A stretch of 64,000 nt of DNA from Bin80 sp965209015 (GTDB lineage: Bacteria > Bacteroidota > Rhodothermia > Rhodothermales > Bin80), in NCBI GenBank assembly GCA_965209015.1, contig OZ242367.1, positions 496,001-560,000 on the forward strand, read 5' to 3'. The stretch's first letter is position 1. The number at the start of each line of letters is the position of its first letter. The notes under the pieces are model-generated. The model was not told the DNA's origin, made no database searches, and was given only the letters and a program-made list of their open reading frames with translations. Positions 54,391 to 62,234 of the stretch are shown here, piece after piece. The translations under genes and the position numbers were made by a program.

Positions 54391-55407
54391 TTAACTAAAA
54401 CCATACGGTTTCCGGTGGAGCAGGATCAGAAAGAAAGGTACGCCGCAAAGTGCGGTTACGATACCAACAGGCAGTTGAGCTCCAGGCAAAAGTGCTCGGG
54501 CTGCAAGGTCTGCCCAAAGCAGAAAGATCGCTCCAGCTATAAAGCTGGCTGGTAGCACCCGTTGATGAGTAATGCCCATGAATGAACGAACCGCGTGAGG
54601 TACAATGAGTCCCACGAATCCAATTGCCCCACTGGCGGCAACAATTGATCCAGTGACCAATGAAGCAAGAACAATAAGAATTCGCTTGATGGATTCAACC
54701 GCTACACCCAAGGAGTGAGCAGATTCATCTCCCGTTAACATCCCATCCAGAGGCCGGGCCAATACCAGCAATACAATCAATCCAATTGAAACCGCAATCG
54801 CGGGCCATAGGAGTGAAGACCATGTCGCAAGATGGAGCGAGCCCAGAAGCCAGAACAGAACAGATCTGAGTTTATCTGGCTCGGGTGAAGATAAGGTAAT
54901 AAAGGATGAGAGTGCTCCCATAAGAGATGCAACAGCGACTCCCGCTAAAAGCAACCGCGTGACCGAGATACGTCCCCGGCTCCCTGCAACACTATAAACA
55001 ATGAGAATTGCACACAACCCCCCTGCGAATGCGGCAATTGGCATAGAAATCGTCTTCGAGATTAGTGGGGGTAAAAAGCCAAGATAGAAAAGCGATGCCC
55101 CCGCAGTTGCTCCACCGGAGATCCCAAGAATATAAGGTTCCGCCAGCGGATTGCGAACCAGAGTCTGCATGGCAGTTCCAATGATCCCCAGTCCACCACC
55201 TACAATGAGGGCAAGGAGTGCACGAGGTAATCGAAGTTGCCACACAATACGGTCAGCGATCGGATCCGGTGCAGGACCATATCCCAATGTTACATGATGC
55301 CATAGCACGGATAGTGCTTCAATAAATGACACGCTACGCCCAGTACTCACGGAAATTACCACGCTGAAGAGCGCCATAGCCAAGAGCCCTACCATCCAAC
55401 GATTCAT
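54391..55407 (-). CDS. btuC: FecCD/BtuC-type ABC transporter permease
   Basis: The ATG at 55407 overlaps the upstream stop (ATGA), giving 338 residues with about ten helices. 'RLPRALLALIVGGGLGIIGTAMQTLVRNPLAEPYILGISGGATAG' is the FecCD signature, and 'ASGAIGFVGLIVPHAVR' the conserved permease motif. It imports cobalamin or an iron chelate together with the binding protein encoded just upstream. The ATPase subunit is not adjacent and must lie elsewhere. Confidence 0.9.
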   Translation of the reverse strand: MNRWMVGLLAMALFSVVISVSTGRSVSFIEALSVLWHHVTLGYGPAPDPIADRIVWQLRLPRALLALIVGGGLGIIGTAMQTLVRNPLAEPYILGISGGATAGASLFYLGFLPPLISKTISMPIAAFAGGLCAILIVYSVAGSRGRISVTRLLLAGVAVASLMGALSSFITLSSPEPDKLRSVLFWLLGSLHLATWSSLLWPAIAVSIGLIVLLVLARPLDGMLTGDESAHSLGVAVESIKRILIVLASLVTGSIVAASGAIGFVGLIVPHAVRSFMGITHQRVLPASFIAGAIFLLWADLAARALLPGAQLPVGIVTALCGVPFFLILLHRKPYGFS

Positions 55408-56288
55408 GGATTCATCACCAGTTCTGGATGTAGCACTCGAGCGAGTTCCCAAACTCCTTTCACGAGACGGGGGCCAGGCCGTAAGAAATAGGCAGAGTCG
55501 AATCCATAAACCCTGTTGGATTGAATCGCAGGTACAATATCCCAGGTTGGATGAGACGAAAGCAGTTGGGAATTTTCAAACTCCTCACCAAATGAGCCAG
55601 CAATGACCTCCGGCATGGAGGTTAATACAAATTCGTCCGTCAGGATCGGAAAACGGGTAGATAAGGTGCTCGTGATACTGGATCCGCCTGCAAGGTCAAT
55701 CATGTCGTGGATATAACTCCCCTGCCCAAAAGCATGGAGTGTGGTATACTCTATCAAAAAGAGTACATCTGGTTTTTTTTGGAGATCTGCGGTAAGTGCA
55801 GAGAGTTGCACCAATGAATCTTCCAACTCTGTTGCGCGATGATTGGCAAATTCGGAGGTAAAAAAAAGCTCTCCTAAATCACGAATTGCCCGTGTGACAT
55901 CTTCTAATGTGTTCACTGCAACAAAGTAGACAGGAATTCCCAATTTCTCAAATGTATCTGCATCTTTGGGGCTGTTGACCTGCTCACTGGCAACAACTAA
56001 ATCAAGGTCTAAAGCGACGATCGCTTCAAAATCCATGGGAATTAGACTATATTTCGGTAGAGAGTCAACGGTGGGGGGAAAGTCATCTACGGTCGATACT
56101 CCCACAACTCTTGATCCAGCTCCAGAGGCAAATAGAAGCTCCGTGATGCTTGGTGCAAGAGGGGCAATCCTGTCAATCTCGGCAGATAAATGAACAGTAC
56201 GTCCTATATCATCCTCAACCGTGCGATCGCTGCGCAGACCGGATGAACAGCCGGTCATCAGAAGCAATAATAGACAAATTTGACGCAT
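55404..56288 (-). CDS. btuF: BtuF-type substrate-binding lipoprotein
   Basis: The start at 56288 gives MRQICLLLLLMTGCSSGLRS, a lipoprotein signal with lipobox MTGC. The 294-residue protein follows the BtuF/FhuD class III fold: 'DDIGRTVHLSAEIDRIAPLAPSITELLFASGAGSRVVGVSTVDDFP' and a long helix across two lobes ('LSALTADLQKKPDVLFLIEY'). It delivers ligand to the permease. Cobalamin is favoured by similarity to BtuF, iron chelates are possible. The deoC gene diverges 66 bp away. Confidence 0.87.
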   Translation of the reverse strand: MRQICLLLLLMTGCSSGLRSDRTVEDDIGRTVHLSAEIDRIAPLAPSITELLFASGAGSRVVGVSTVDDFPPTVDSLPKYSLIPMDFEAIVALDLDLVVASEQVNSPKDADTFEKLGIPVYFVAVNTLEDVTRAIRDLGELFFTSEFANHRATELEDSLVQLSALTADLQKKPDVLFLIEYTTLHAFGQGSYIHDMIDLAGGSSITSTLSTRFPILTDEFVLTSMPEVIAGSFGEEFENSQLLSSHPTWDIVPAIQSNRVYGFDSAYFLRPGPRLVKGVWELARVLHPELVMNP

Positions 56289-56354
56289 GTGGATTGAATC
56301 AGGTGGCACCAGCGAACCAGTCAAAAGTTACAGTAAAGAAACTATACAGTGTGA

Positions 56355-57044
56355 ATGAGTGATCTGGATTACAACACTTCTGATTATAGTGCAACAGAAC
56401 TAGCCCGTATGATTGATCACACCAAGCTGAGTCCTGATACCACGGTACAGGACATCAATGTTCTGTGTCAAGAGGCCGCCAAGTTTGGCTTTGCGAGTGT
56501 ATGTGTCCCCCCGTGCTACGTCAAAGAGGCCACTTTGATGCTCACCGAAAAATCACCGGTTGTCTGTACCGTGTTAGGATTCCCACACGGGAGCGGATGT
56601 AGTGCAGCAAAAGCCACGGAAGCAACCGTTGCAATCAATGAGGGCGCGAAGGAGGTGGATCTTGTCATGGCGGTGGGATTACTTAAAAGTGGTTTCTATG
56701 GGGCCGTAGAGAAAGATATTGGGGAAACTGTACGAGCATGTGAGGGGATGGCTTTGGTGAAAGTGATTCTTGAATGTGCGCTTCTTACCGATGAGGAAAA
56801 GCGGACGGCGTGCCTGTTAGCCCGAGATGCAGGTGCAGATTATGTCAAAACCTCAACTGGATATGCACATGGAGGAGCTACCCAGAAAGATGTGCTTCTC
56901 ATGCATGACACCGTTGGAGAAGATCTGGGTGTTAAGGCATCTGGAGGTATTCGAACTAGTGTTGATGCCCTCGGGATGATTCAAGCCGGAGCGACCCGGA
57001 TTGGTGCCAGCGCTTCATTGTCCATCATTCAAGGATTGGAGTAA
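56355..57044 (+). CDS. deoC: Deoxyribose-phosphate aldolase
   Basis: A 229-residue class I aldolase that cleaves 2-deoxyribose 5-phosphate to glyceraldehyde 3-phosphate and acetaldehyde. 'ARMIDHTKLSPDTTVQDI' is the N-terminal motif, 'VKVILECALLTDEEK' carries the helper residues, 'ADYVKTSTGYAHGGAT' the Schiff-base Lys and 'GVKASGGIRTSVDALGMI' the second conserved Lys. It overlaps the next start by 1 bp. Confidence 0.95.
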   Translation: MSDLDYNTSDYSATELARMIDHTKLSPDTTVQDINVLCQEAAKFGFASVCVPPCYVKEATLMLTEKSPVVCTVLGFPHGSGCSAAKATEATVAINEGAKEVDLVMAVGLLKSGFYGAVEKDIGETVRACEGMALVKVILECALLTDEEKRTACLLARDAGADYVKTSTGYAHGGATQKDVLLMHDTVGEDLGVKASGGIRTSVDALGMIQAGATRIGASASLSIIQGLE

Positions 57045-57604
57045 TGTTTGATTCTAGTCGTTACATCATCCCCCTCCTTCTGTTCATTAGTGTAGCCAGT
57101 TGCGCTGGCCCTAATCCACGGCCCTTAGTCAGCACAATCCCAGAGGAAACGCCTAGAGAGACTCCGATTCGTTGGGACCAATACGAAGATTTTGACCCAG
57201 CCCCATACCGGGAAGATCTTGAGGATCGCTCAACCATGATTCTTCATGATGTACCTGAGGTGTTACTTTTCTCGGATCCTTCATCCACTCAATCGCGCTT
57301 CTCATCAGGTGAGCTATCGGGGTATCGAATTCAGATTATCTCCACTCTGAACAAACAGGAGGCGGATCAGGCAGTTGAGGATGCCTTGGCATGGTGGAGG
57401 GATTTTGAGCAGGTTCCAGATCTGATCGAGTTGTACCCACGAAAAGAAGAGGGACCACCTGTATATCAGGACTTTCGCGTACCTTATTATCGAGTCAGGA
57501 TCGGGAACTTTACTACCCGAGAGGAGGCCGAACTCATTCTGGAAGTGATTGAGCGTGATTATGCGAGGGCGTTCATTGCACCAGACTTGGTAATCCTTCA
57601 ATAG
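57044..57604 (+). CDS. SPOR-domain lipoprotein
   Basis: A 186-residue protein with a lipoprotein signal (lipobox VASCAG) and a C-terminal SPOR domain (~90-180: 'YRIQIISTLNKQEADQAVEDALAW' ... 'YYRVRIGNFTTREEAELIL'), which binds denuded peptidoglycan. Starts on the last base of deoC's stop codon, so it is co-translated. Likely an envelope protein acting near division sites. It ends 1 bp before the convergent dapD stop. Confidence 0.85.
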   Translation: MFDSSRYIIPLLLFISVASCAGPNPRPLVSTIPEETPRETPIRWDQYEDFDPAPYREDLEDRSTMILHDVPEVLLFSDPSSTQSRFSSGELSGYRIQIISTLNKQEADQAVEDALAWWRDFEQVPDLIELYPRKEEGPPVYQDFRVPYYRVRIGNFTTREEAELILEVIERDYARAFIAPDLVILQ

Positions 57605-57605
57605 A

Positions 57606-58415
57606 TCAGCGGAGAGCGGATTCTAGTTCAGTCGCAGCATCTGTCTGAGCGTCCCTGTATTTCACTATGACAGGGACATAGGTGGATATTCCATGCTCAC
57701 GGGCAAATGAGTTTGGCTTTGCTCGACTGCCAGAGACTACGACCGCGCCAGAAGGCACTTCGCCGGACGCAATGATTCGCTCATGAACCAAGTCATAAAT
57801 CCGTGTTGAATTGGTCAAGATTACGCCGGGAGCAAGCACGGCACCCTCTCGAATAATGCAGCCTTCATAGATCCCGCAGCCTCCGCCAAGAAAACAATCA
57901 TCCTCAATGATGACCGGCAGGGCGCCTGGAGGCTCTAGGACGCCACCGATCTGTGTGGCGGCAGACACATGAACTCGCTTTCCAACTTGGGCGCAACTAC
58001 CAATCAGAGCATGCGAATCTACCATAGTCTGTTCGTCCACATAGGCTCCTGTATTAATATACATTGGGGGCATACAGATGACGTCGGGACTGACATAGCT
58101 GCCGGTTCGAATTGAAGATCCACCAGGCACGAGTCGAACATGATCTATGATTTCAAGAGGTTTGAGAGGAAAGGTATGCTTATCAAAGAACGGGGACGGC
58201 TCGGCAGTAATTTTTTCCAATCGTCCTACTTGAAACCCGAGGAGCAGTCCTTTCTTGACCCAGGCATGAGCTGTCCAAGTTCCATCTTTGCCGCGAGTGG
58301 CAGCTCGGACTGTCCCGTCGTTCAGGGCATGGATCAAATGATTAAAACCAACTAGTTGAACATCAGGGTCATCGGATGATAGATGCTCTTGAATGATTGA
58401 TGGAGTAGGATGCAT
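57606..58415 (-). CDS. dapD: Tetrahydrodipicolinate N-succinyltransferase
   Basis: A 269-residue hexapeptide-repeat acyltransferase of lysine/diaminopimelate synthesis (start MHPTPSIIQEHL). The left-handed helix repeats are seen in 'PPMYINTGAYVDEQTMVDSHALIGSCAQVGKRVHVSAATQIGGVLEP'; 'EDDCFLGGGCGIYEGCIIREGAVLAPGVIL' completes the coil. The start overlaps the ppgK stop (TAATG), so the two are coupled. Function is secure from DapD length and motifs. Confidence 0.92.
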   Translation of the reverse strand: MHPTPSIIQEHLSSDDPDVQLVGFNHLIHALNDGTVRAATRGKDGTWTAHAWVKKGLLLGFQVGRLEKITAEPSPFFDKHTFPLKPLEIIDHVRLVPGGSSIRTGSYVSPDVICMPPMYINTGAYVDEQTMVDSHALIGSCAQVGKRVHVSAATQIGGVLEPPGALPVIIEDDCFLGGGCGIYEGCIIREGAVLAPGVILTNSTRIYDLVHERIIASGEVPSGAVVVSGSRAKPNSFAREHGISTYVPVIVKYRDAQTDAATELESALR

Positions 58416-59161
58416 TAATTTTTTTTGGAATGTGCTGCGCATGCAGCTCCAATAATTCCTGCTTCGTTCTGAAAGTGGGCCGGTATCAGACGGGCTCTTG
58501 TCTTGAGGAAGTGGAAATAATGTTTCGTATGCTTCGGTCGACTAACACCGCCACCAAGAATGATGAGATCAGGATCAAGTAGAAATTCGATATACGTCAG
58601 ATAGTCTTGGAGTCGCTCAGCCCAGACTTCCCATGTTAGATGATCACGCTTCCGAATACTGTTGGCCGCCCAGCGCTCTGCTGTAGTTCCAGACATTTGT
58701 AGATGACCAAGTTCAAGATTAGGGATCAGGGCAGATTTGATGAACATGCTTGAGCCAATGCCCGTTCCGAGTGTCAGTACGAGTGTTTTTCCATTTGCGC
58801 CTTTCCCTGCACCATGACGGACTTCAGCATAGCCTGCAGCATCGGCATCGTTGAGCGTGGTCACATCAGATCTGAGGGCTTTGGCGAATAGAGAATCTAC
58901 ATCTGTACCGATCCAGGACGGATCAATGTTCGCAGCTGTACAGGCAATTCCATTACGGATACGCACGGGCATCGTAATTCCAATTTTCCCATGCCATCCA
59001 AAATGCTTAACGATTGCCTGAACGGTTTTTGCAATCTGTTTGGGGTGTCCTCCGGCTGGTGTGGGCAGGCGGAAACGCTTTGCGTCCAGTTTCCCAGACT
59101 TAATACGGACCGGAGCTCCTTTGATACCAGTCCCTCCTATGTCAATCCCGAGAACTTTCAA
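58415..59161 (-). CDS. ppgK: Polyphosphate glucokinase
   Basis: A 248-residue ROK-family kinase of the PPGK type, phosphorylating glucose with polyphosphate or ATP. 'VLGIDIGGTGIKGAPV' is the phosphate-binding start; 'TLNDADAAGYAEVRHGAGKG' the catalytic Asp region; 'LVLTLGTGIGSSMF' and 'NLELGHLQMSGTTAERWAA' are PPGK motifs. The start is a TTG at 59161, as an ATG a few bases upstream runs into a stop. It is first in a two-gene operon with dapD. Confidence 0.9.
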   Translation of the reverse strand: MKVLGIDIGGTGIKGAPVRIKSGKLDAKRFRLPTPAGGHPKQIAKTVQAIVKHFGWHGKIGITMPVRIRNGIACTAANIDPSWIGTDVDSLFAKALRSDVTTLNDADAAGYAEVRHGAGKGANGKTLVLTLGTGIGSSMFIKSALIPNLELGHLQMSGTTAERWAANSIRKRDHLTWEVWAERLQDYLTYIEFLLDPDLIILGGGVSRPKHTKHYFHFLKTRARLIPAHFQNEAGIIGAACAAHSKKN

Positions 59162-59226
59162 GTCAAAACATATTAATCTAGACCTAAAGATAGGGCATAT
59201 TTGGTACCATAAACAATGGAATATGC

Positions 59227-59242
59227 GTATACTTTAGTATAC
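59227..59242 (+). promoter_or_regulatory. GTATAC-TTTA-GTATAC dyad in the ppgK/dnaG divergent region
   Basis: A perfect 6-bp inverted pair spaced by four bases, 21 bp before the small lipoprotein gene and 66 bp before the ppgK start. It may be a regulator site in the shared promoter region. Confidence 0.35.
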
Positions 59243-59262
59243 AGAACCAAAATTAATTTATA

Positions 59263-59391
59263 ATGATCAGAGTAATTCTTGTTACCTTTCTTATAGCGGT
59301 CCTATCTCTTGGTGCCTGTCAATGTTCTGATAAGCCAGAACAGTCGCCGGTTGAGGACAGTTCTAATGTGAGTCAGGATGCGAATTCCTGA
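59263..59391 (+). CDS. 42-residue lipoprotein overlapping dnaG
   Basis: ATG 59263 to TGA 59389-59391 encodes MIRVILVTFLIAVLSLGACQ then a short polar tail CSDKPEQSPVEDSSNVSQDANS: a lipoprotein signal with lipobox LGAC and almost nothing after it. The gene overlaps the dnaG start by 14 bp in another frame. Similar tiny lipoproteins occur in Bacteroidota, function unknown. Confidence 0.6.
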   Translation: MIRVILVTFLIAVLSLGACQCSDKPEQSPVEDSSNVSQDANS

Positions 59392-61231
59392 ACACATTGT
59401 TGAGCAGGTGCGTGACAGTGCAGATATTCTGAGTATTGTGGGGGATTATGTGCAGATGAAGAAGGCTGGTAATAATTTCATCGGTCTCTGTCCGTTCCAT
59501 GATGAGAAGACCCCATCCTTCAACGTGAATCCAACTAAGGGATTTTTCAAGTGTTTTGGGTGTGGTAGGGGGGGTAATGTGATCACATTCGTCATGGAGA
59601 TTGAGCGGCTTGAATTTGTGGATGCGGTACGATGGCTGGCAGGCCGAATGGGAATTAAAATTCCTGAGCGGGTTCAGGATCAAGGGGCATATGAGAAAAG
59701 AGAGACCGTCTACAATGCACTTCGATTTGCGGCCGAGTACTACATGCACAATCTTCAAGAACCAACTATTGGCCATCAGGCACGGACATATATAGCTGAG
59801 CGTGGATTGACGGAGAAAACGGTTGAGCGGTTTAAGCTGGGGTATGCTACTGATTCGTGGGATGGATTGCTCAGGGAGGCTGAACGTGGACACATCAAAG
59901 CGGACACTCTGGTCAGAGCCGGGTTGATTGTTAAGCGAGAGAATGGGGAGGGGTACTATGATCGATTTCGGAATCGGCTCATATTTCCGATCTGGTCTCA
60001 TTTCGGCAAGATTATTGGGTTTGGGGGTCGAATTCTTGAAGATGCTCCGAATACTCCAAAGTATATCAACTCAACTGAAACAGAGGTCTATTCAAAGAAG
60101 GAAGTATTGTACGGTCTATATCAGTCTAAGCGAACGGCACGTATGCAAGAAAAGGTTCTCTTGGTGGAGGGATATACGGATGTACTGGCGCTGGATCAGG
60201 CAGAAATCGGGGCGGTTGCGTCCTGTGGCACAGCACTAACTCCCGAACAGGTTCGGTTACTGAAACGTTATGTTAATGAGATTCAGTTACTCTATGATGC
60301 TGATACAGCGGGGATTGAGGCCACTACGCGTGCGATTGATTGTGTTCTTGAAAATGGTCTGGATGCCAGTGTGATTTCGCTACCGCAGGGGGAGGATCCA
60401 GATTCATTTATTCAGAGGCAGGGAGCGGAAGAATTTAAGGAATATCTCCAAAATTCTTCAAAAGATTGGATTGAATCTCTCTACTTAGCTGCCGACAGCA
60501 GGAATGCACTGAGTAGTCTACGGGGAAAGTTACAGGAACTCTCTGGGATTGCTCGGAGAATCGCGTGGATCGAGTTAGATCTTCTCAAAAAAGAGTATAT
60601 CAAAAAAGCGAGCCGTCTGTTTGATGTTCTAGAGGGGGATGTATTGCAAGAAGTCAATCGTCATCTGATGGCGAAGCCGGTATCAACAGCCCACCCCCCT
60701 CCCCCCTCTCCTGTAAAGGATGATCCGACCGAAAAAATTCCCGAAGCGGAAAAAATGCTCTTGCAGTTGATGCTTGAGGAAGGATCTCCCATGATTGAAT
60801 ATATCCTTACAAAGATGGATATCATTGAATTTCAGGACGGGGCTTCTCGGGAACTCGCGAAGGCGTTATTGGAACTCTACGAGGAGTACAAGGAGCAGTC
60901 CTTGACGGCAATTGAGAGAGGACAATTGCGGATCGATGAACCGGTACGGCAGTTGATTGCGGGATTATTGATGCGCCAGCATGAAATTTCTAAGGGATGG
61001 GTAGAAAAGAAAATTGTCGTACCGGAATTGAATGAGGATGCGAAGCGAGCAGCTCAACAAGGTATGCGGCGCGTTAAGCAAAGAATCCTCAAGAATCAGA
61101 TTAAAGAATTAGGGCGTAAGGTTCTCAGTTCAGGGGAGGGGAGTAAAGATCAACTAGATTACCAGGAAGAATACCGGGAAAAGAGCCAGCTTCTTCTTTT
61201 TCTTGAGGAAGAAGATTGCTTTGATAAGTGA
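59378..61231 (+). CDS. dnaG: DNA primase
   Basis: A 617-residue primase. The CHC2 zinc finger is at ~38-65 ('LCPFHDEKTPSF' ... 'KCFGCGRGGNVITF'); the core has the TOPRIM motifs 'VLLVEGYTDVLAL' and 'LLYDADTAGIEAT'; a proline-rich linker (~435-450) precedes the helicase-binding C-terminal domain. It makes RNA primers for replication. Its final codons overlap the end of an IS1595 transposase relic on the opposite strand, so the natural C-terminus may have been altered. Confidence 0.93.
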   Translation: MRIPEHIVEQVRDSADILSIVGDYVQMKKAGNNFIGLCPFHDEKTPSFNVNPTKGFFKCFGCGRGGNVITFVMEIERLEFVDAVRWLAGRMGIKIPERVQDQGAYEKRETVYNALRFAAEYYMHNLQEPTIGHQARTYIAERGLTEKTVERFKLGYATDSWDGLLREAERGHIKADTLVRAGLIVKRENGEGYYDRFRNRLIFPIWSHFGKIIGFGGRILEDAPNTPKYINSTETEVYSKKEVLYGLYQSKRTARMQEKVLLVEGYTDVLALDQAEIGAVASCGTALTPEQVRLLKRYVNEIQLLYDADTAGIEATTRAIDCVLENGLDASVISLPQGEDPDSFIQRQGAEEFKEYLQNSSKDWIESLYLAADSRNALSSLRGKLQELSGIARRIAWIELDLLKKEYIKKASRLFDVLEGDVLQEVNRHLMAKPVSTAHPPPPSPVKDDPTEKIPEAEKMLLQLMLEEGSPMIEYILTKMDIIEFQDGASRELAKALLELYEEYKEQSLTAIERGQLRIDEPVRQLIAGLLMRQHEISKGWVEKKIVVPELNEDAKRAAQQGMRRVKQRILKNQIKELGRKVLSSGEGSKDQLDYQEEYREKSQLLLFLEEEDCFDK

Positions 61232-61234
61232 ACA

Positions 61235-61502
61235 TCTCTAATTCACGGATATTGTATGTGTCTGCAAACTCATCAATGTAGAGATTCAAATACTTCTTGC
61301 TTAACGGGTGGTATGTGCCGTGAGACGCATGTTTGAACCTTGACGCAAAGCCTTCCAATCCGTTCGTGTGCGCCATGCCGGTTACCCATTCTCCAACAGA
61401 GTTCGAAACCGTTTTACGATCTATGCCAACTAAGCCAGAAGAGGATGTAGATTCAGCAGTATAGATCATGGAACCCTCTGCATTGTAGATGAACCGTTTC
61501 AA
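61235..61502 (-). pseudogene. IS1595 transposase relic, C-terminal part only
   Basis: The frame 'IYTAESTSSSGLVGIDRKTV...HTNGLEGFASRFKHASHGTYHPLSKKYLNLYIDEFADTYNIRELE' corresponds to the last ~100 residues of the full transposase at 44459-45418 ('VYTDDSRSYIGLD...HTNGIESFWAMLKRAHKGTYH'). The second catalytic Asp is changed (DD to AE), the N-terminal half is missing and the C-terminus runs on into dnaG sequence. No inverted repeats are evident, so this is a truncated old insertion. Confidence 0.8.
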
Positions 61503-61628
61503 CAGCGAACTCTTTTGGATCCGATTATTTTGCTGATATTCCGGCTAATGTAGTATAGACCACTTGTTCTTGTGCAATAGTGCATTAAAAGTTGTGCTTA
61601 AGTGCATAATTACATGCATCATGAGGGA

Positions 61629-62045
61629 TCAGTAGTAACGCTCAAATCGTTTCGGGTCCTTAGCATCATATCGTTTGGATATCCAGTAGGTCTTCGCATG
61701 GGGATCAAGCTTGCGGCGAAGCGGATCTTTTCCGAACAGACGCATCAATGTGCCAACGGGAATAAATAGGAGGACGTAGATTCCAACGAGTAGAATGCGG
61801 GTCATCATGAACCCAAGGACCAAAGCCAAGATCATCCATGGTTTATATAGGAGGCGTAGTGATCTTGGAGCAATTAGACCTATGAGGAAAAGTAAGATCC
61901 CTATACTGGCAATCACCCTGCTCGCTGGAATCTCACGCCAGTAAAATATTCCTGCAAGGAGCACCAATGCAATTCCAAGTGTAATCCCAAAGGAGCGAAG
62001 TTGTCTGTTTCCTACATCCAGCGACTGAATCTCTTCACGCAACAT
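61629..62045 (-). CDS. SxtJ-family membrane protein
   Basis: A 138-residue membrane protein with two paired helices (~20-58 and ~68-100). 'FGITLGIALVLLAGIFYW', 'IGLIAPRSLRLLYKPWMILALVLGFMMTRILL' and 'LFIPVGTLMRLFGKDPLRRK' followed by 'TYWISKRYDAKDPKRFERYY' fit the SxtJ pattern. The family often neighbours exopolysaccharide or secretion genes, but no such partner is in view. Function unknown. Confidence 0.75.
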   Translation of the reverse strand: MLREEIQSLDVGNRQLRSFGITLGIALVLLAGIFYWREIPASRVIASIGILLFLIGLIAPRSLRLLYKPWMILALVLGFMMTRILLVGIYVLLFIPVGTLMRLFGKDPLRRKLDPHAKTYWISKRYDAKDPKRFERYY

Positions 62046-62234
62046 GATGGTAGTTGAGCGGCTGTTTCACAAGGTGTTCAAAGATAAATTCCCGACTTTG
62101 ACAGATTGCAACTTTCTGAGGCAAAGGCAGGATTTTTTATAGGCATTGACGGAACGCTTCAATTTTGACTCCCTGCGTTTCCATAACGATTGATTTTTGG
62201 TACCTCTTTTTCAACTGGTGTCTTCGGGTGTCTA

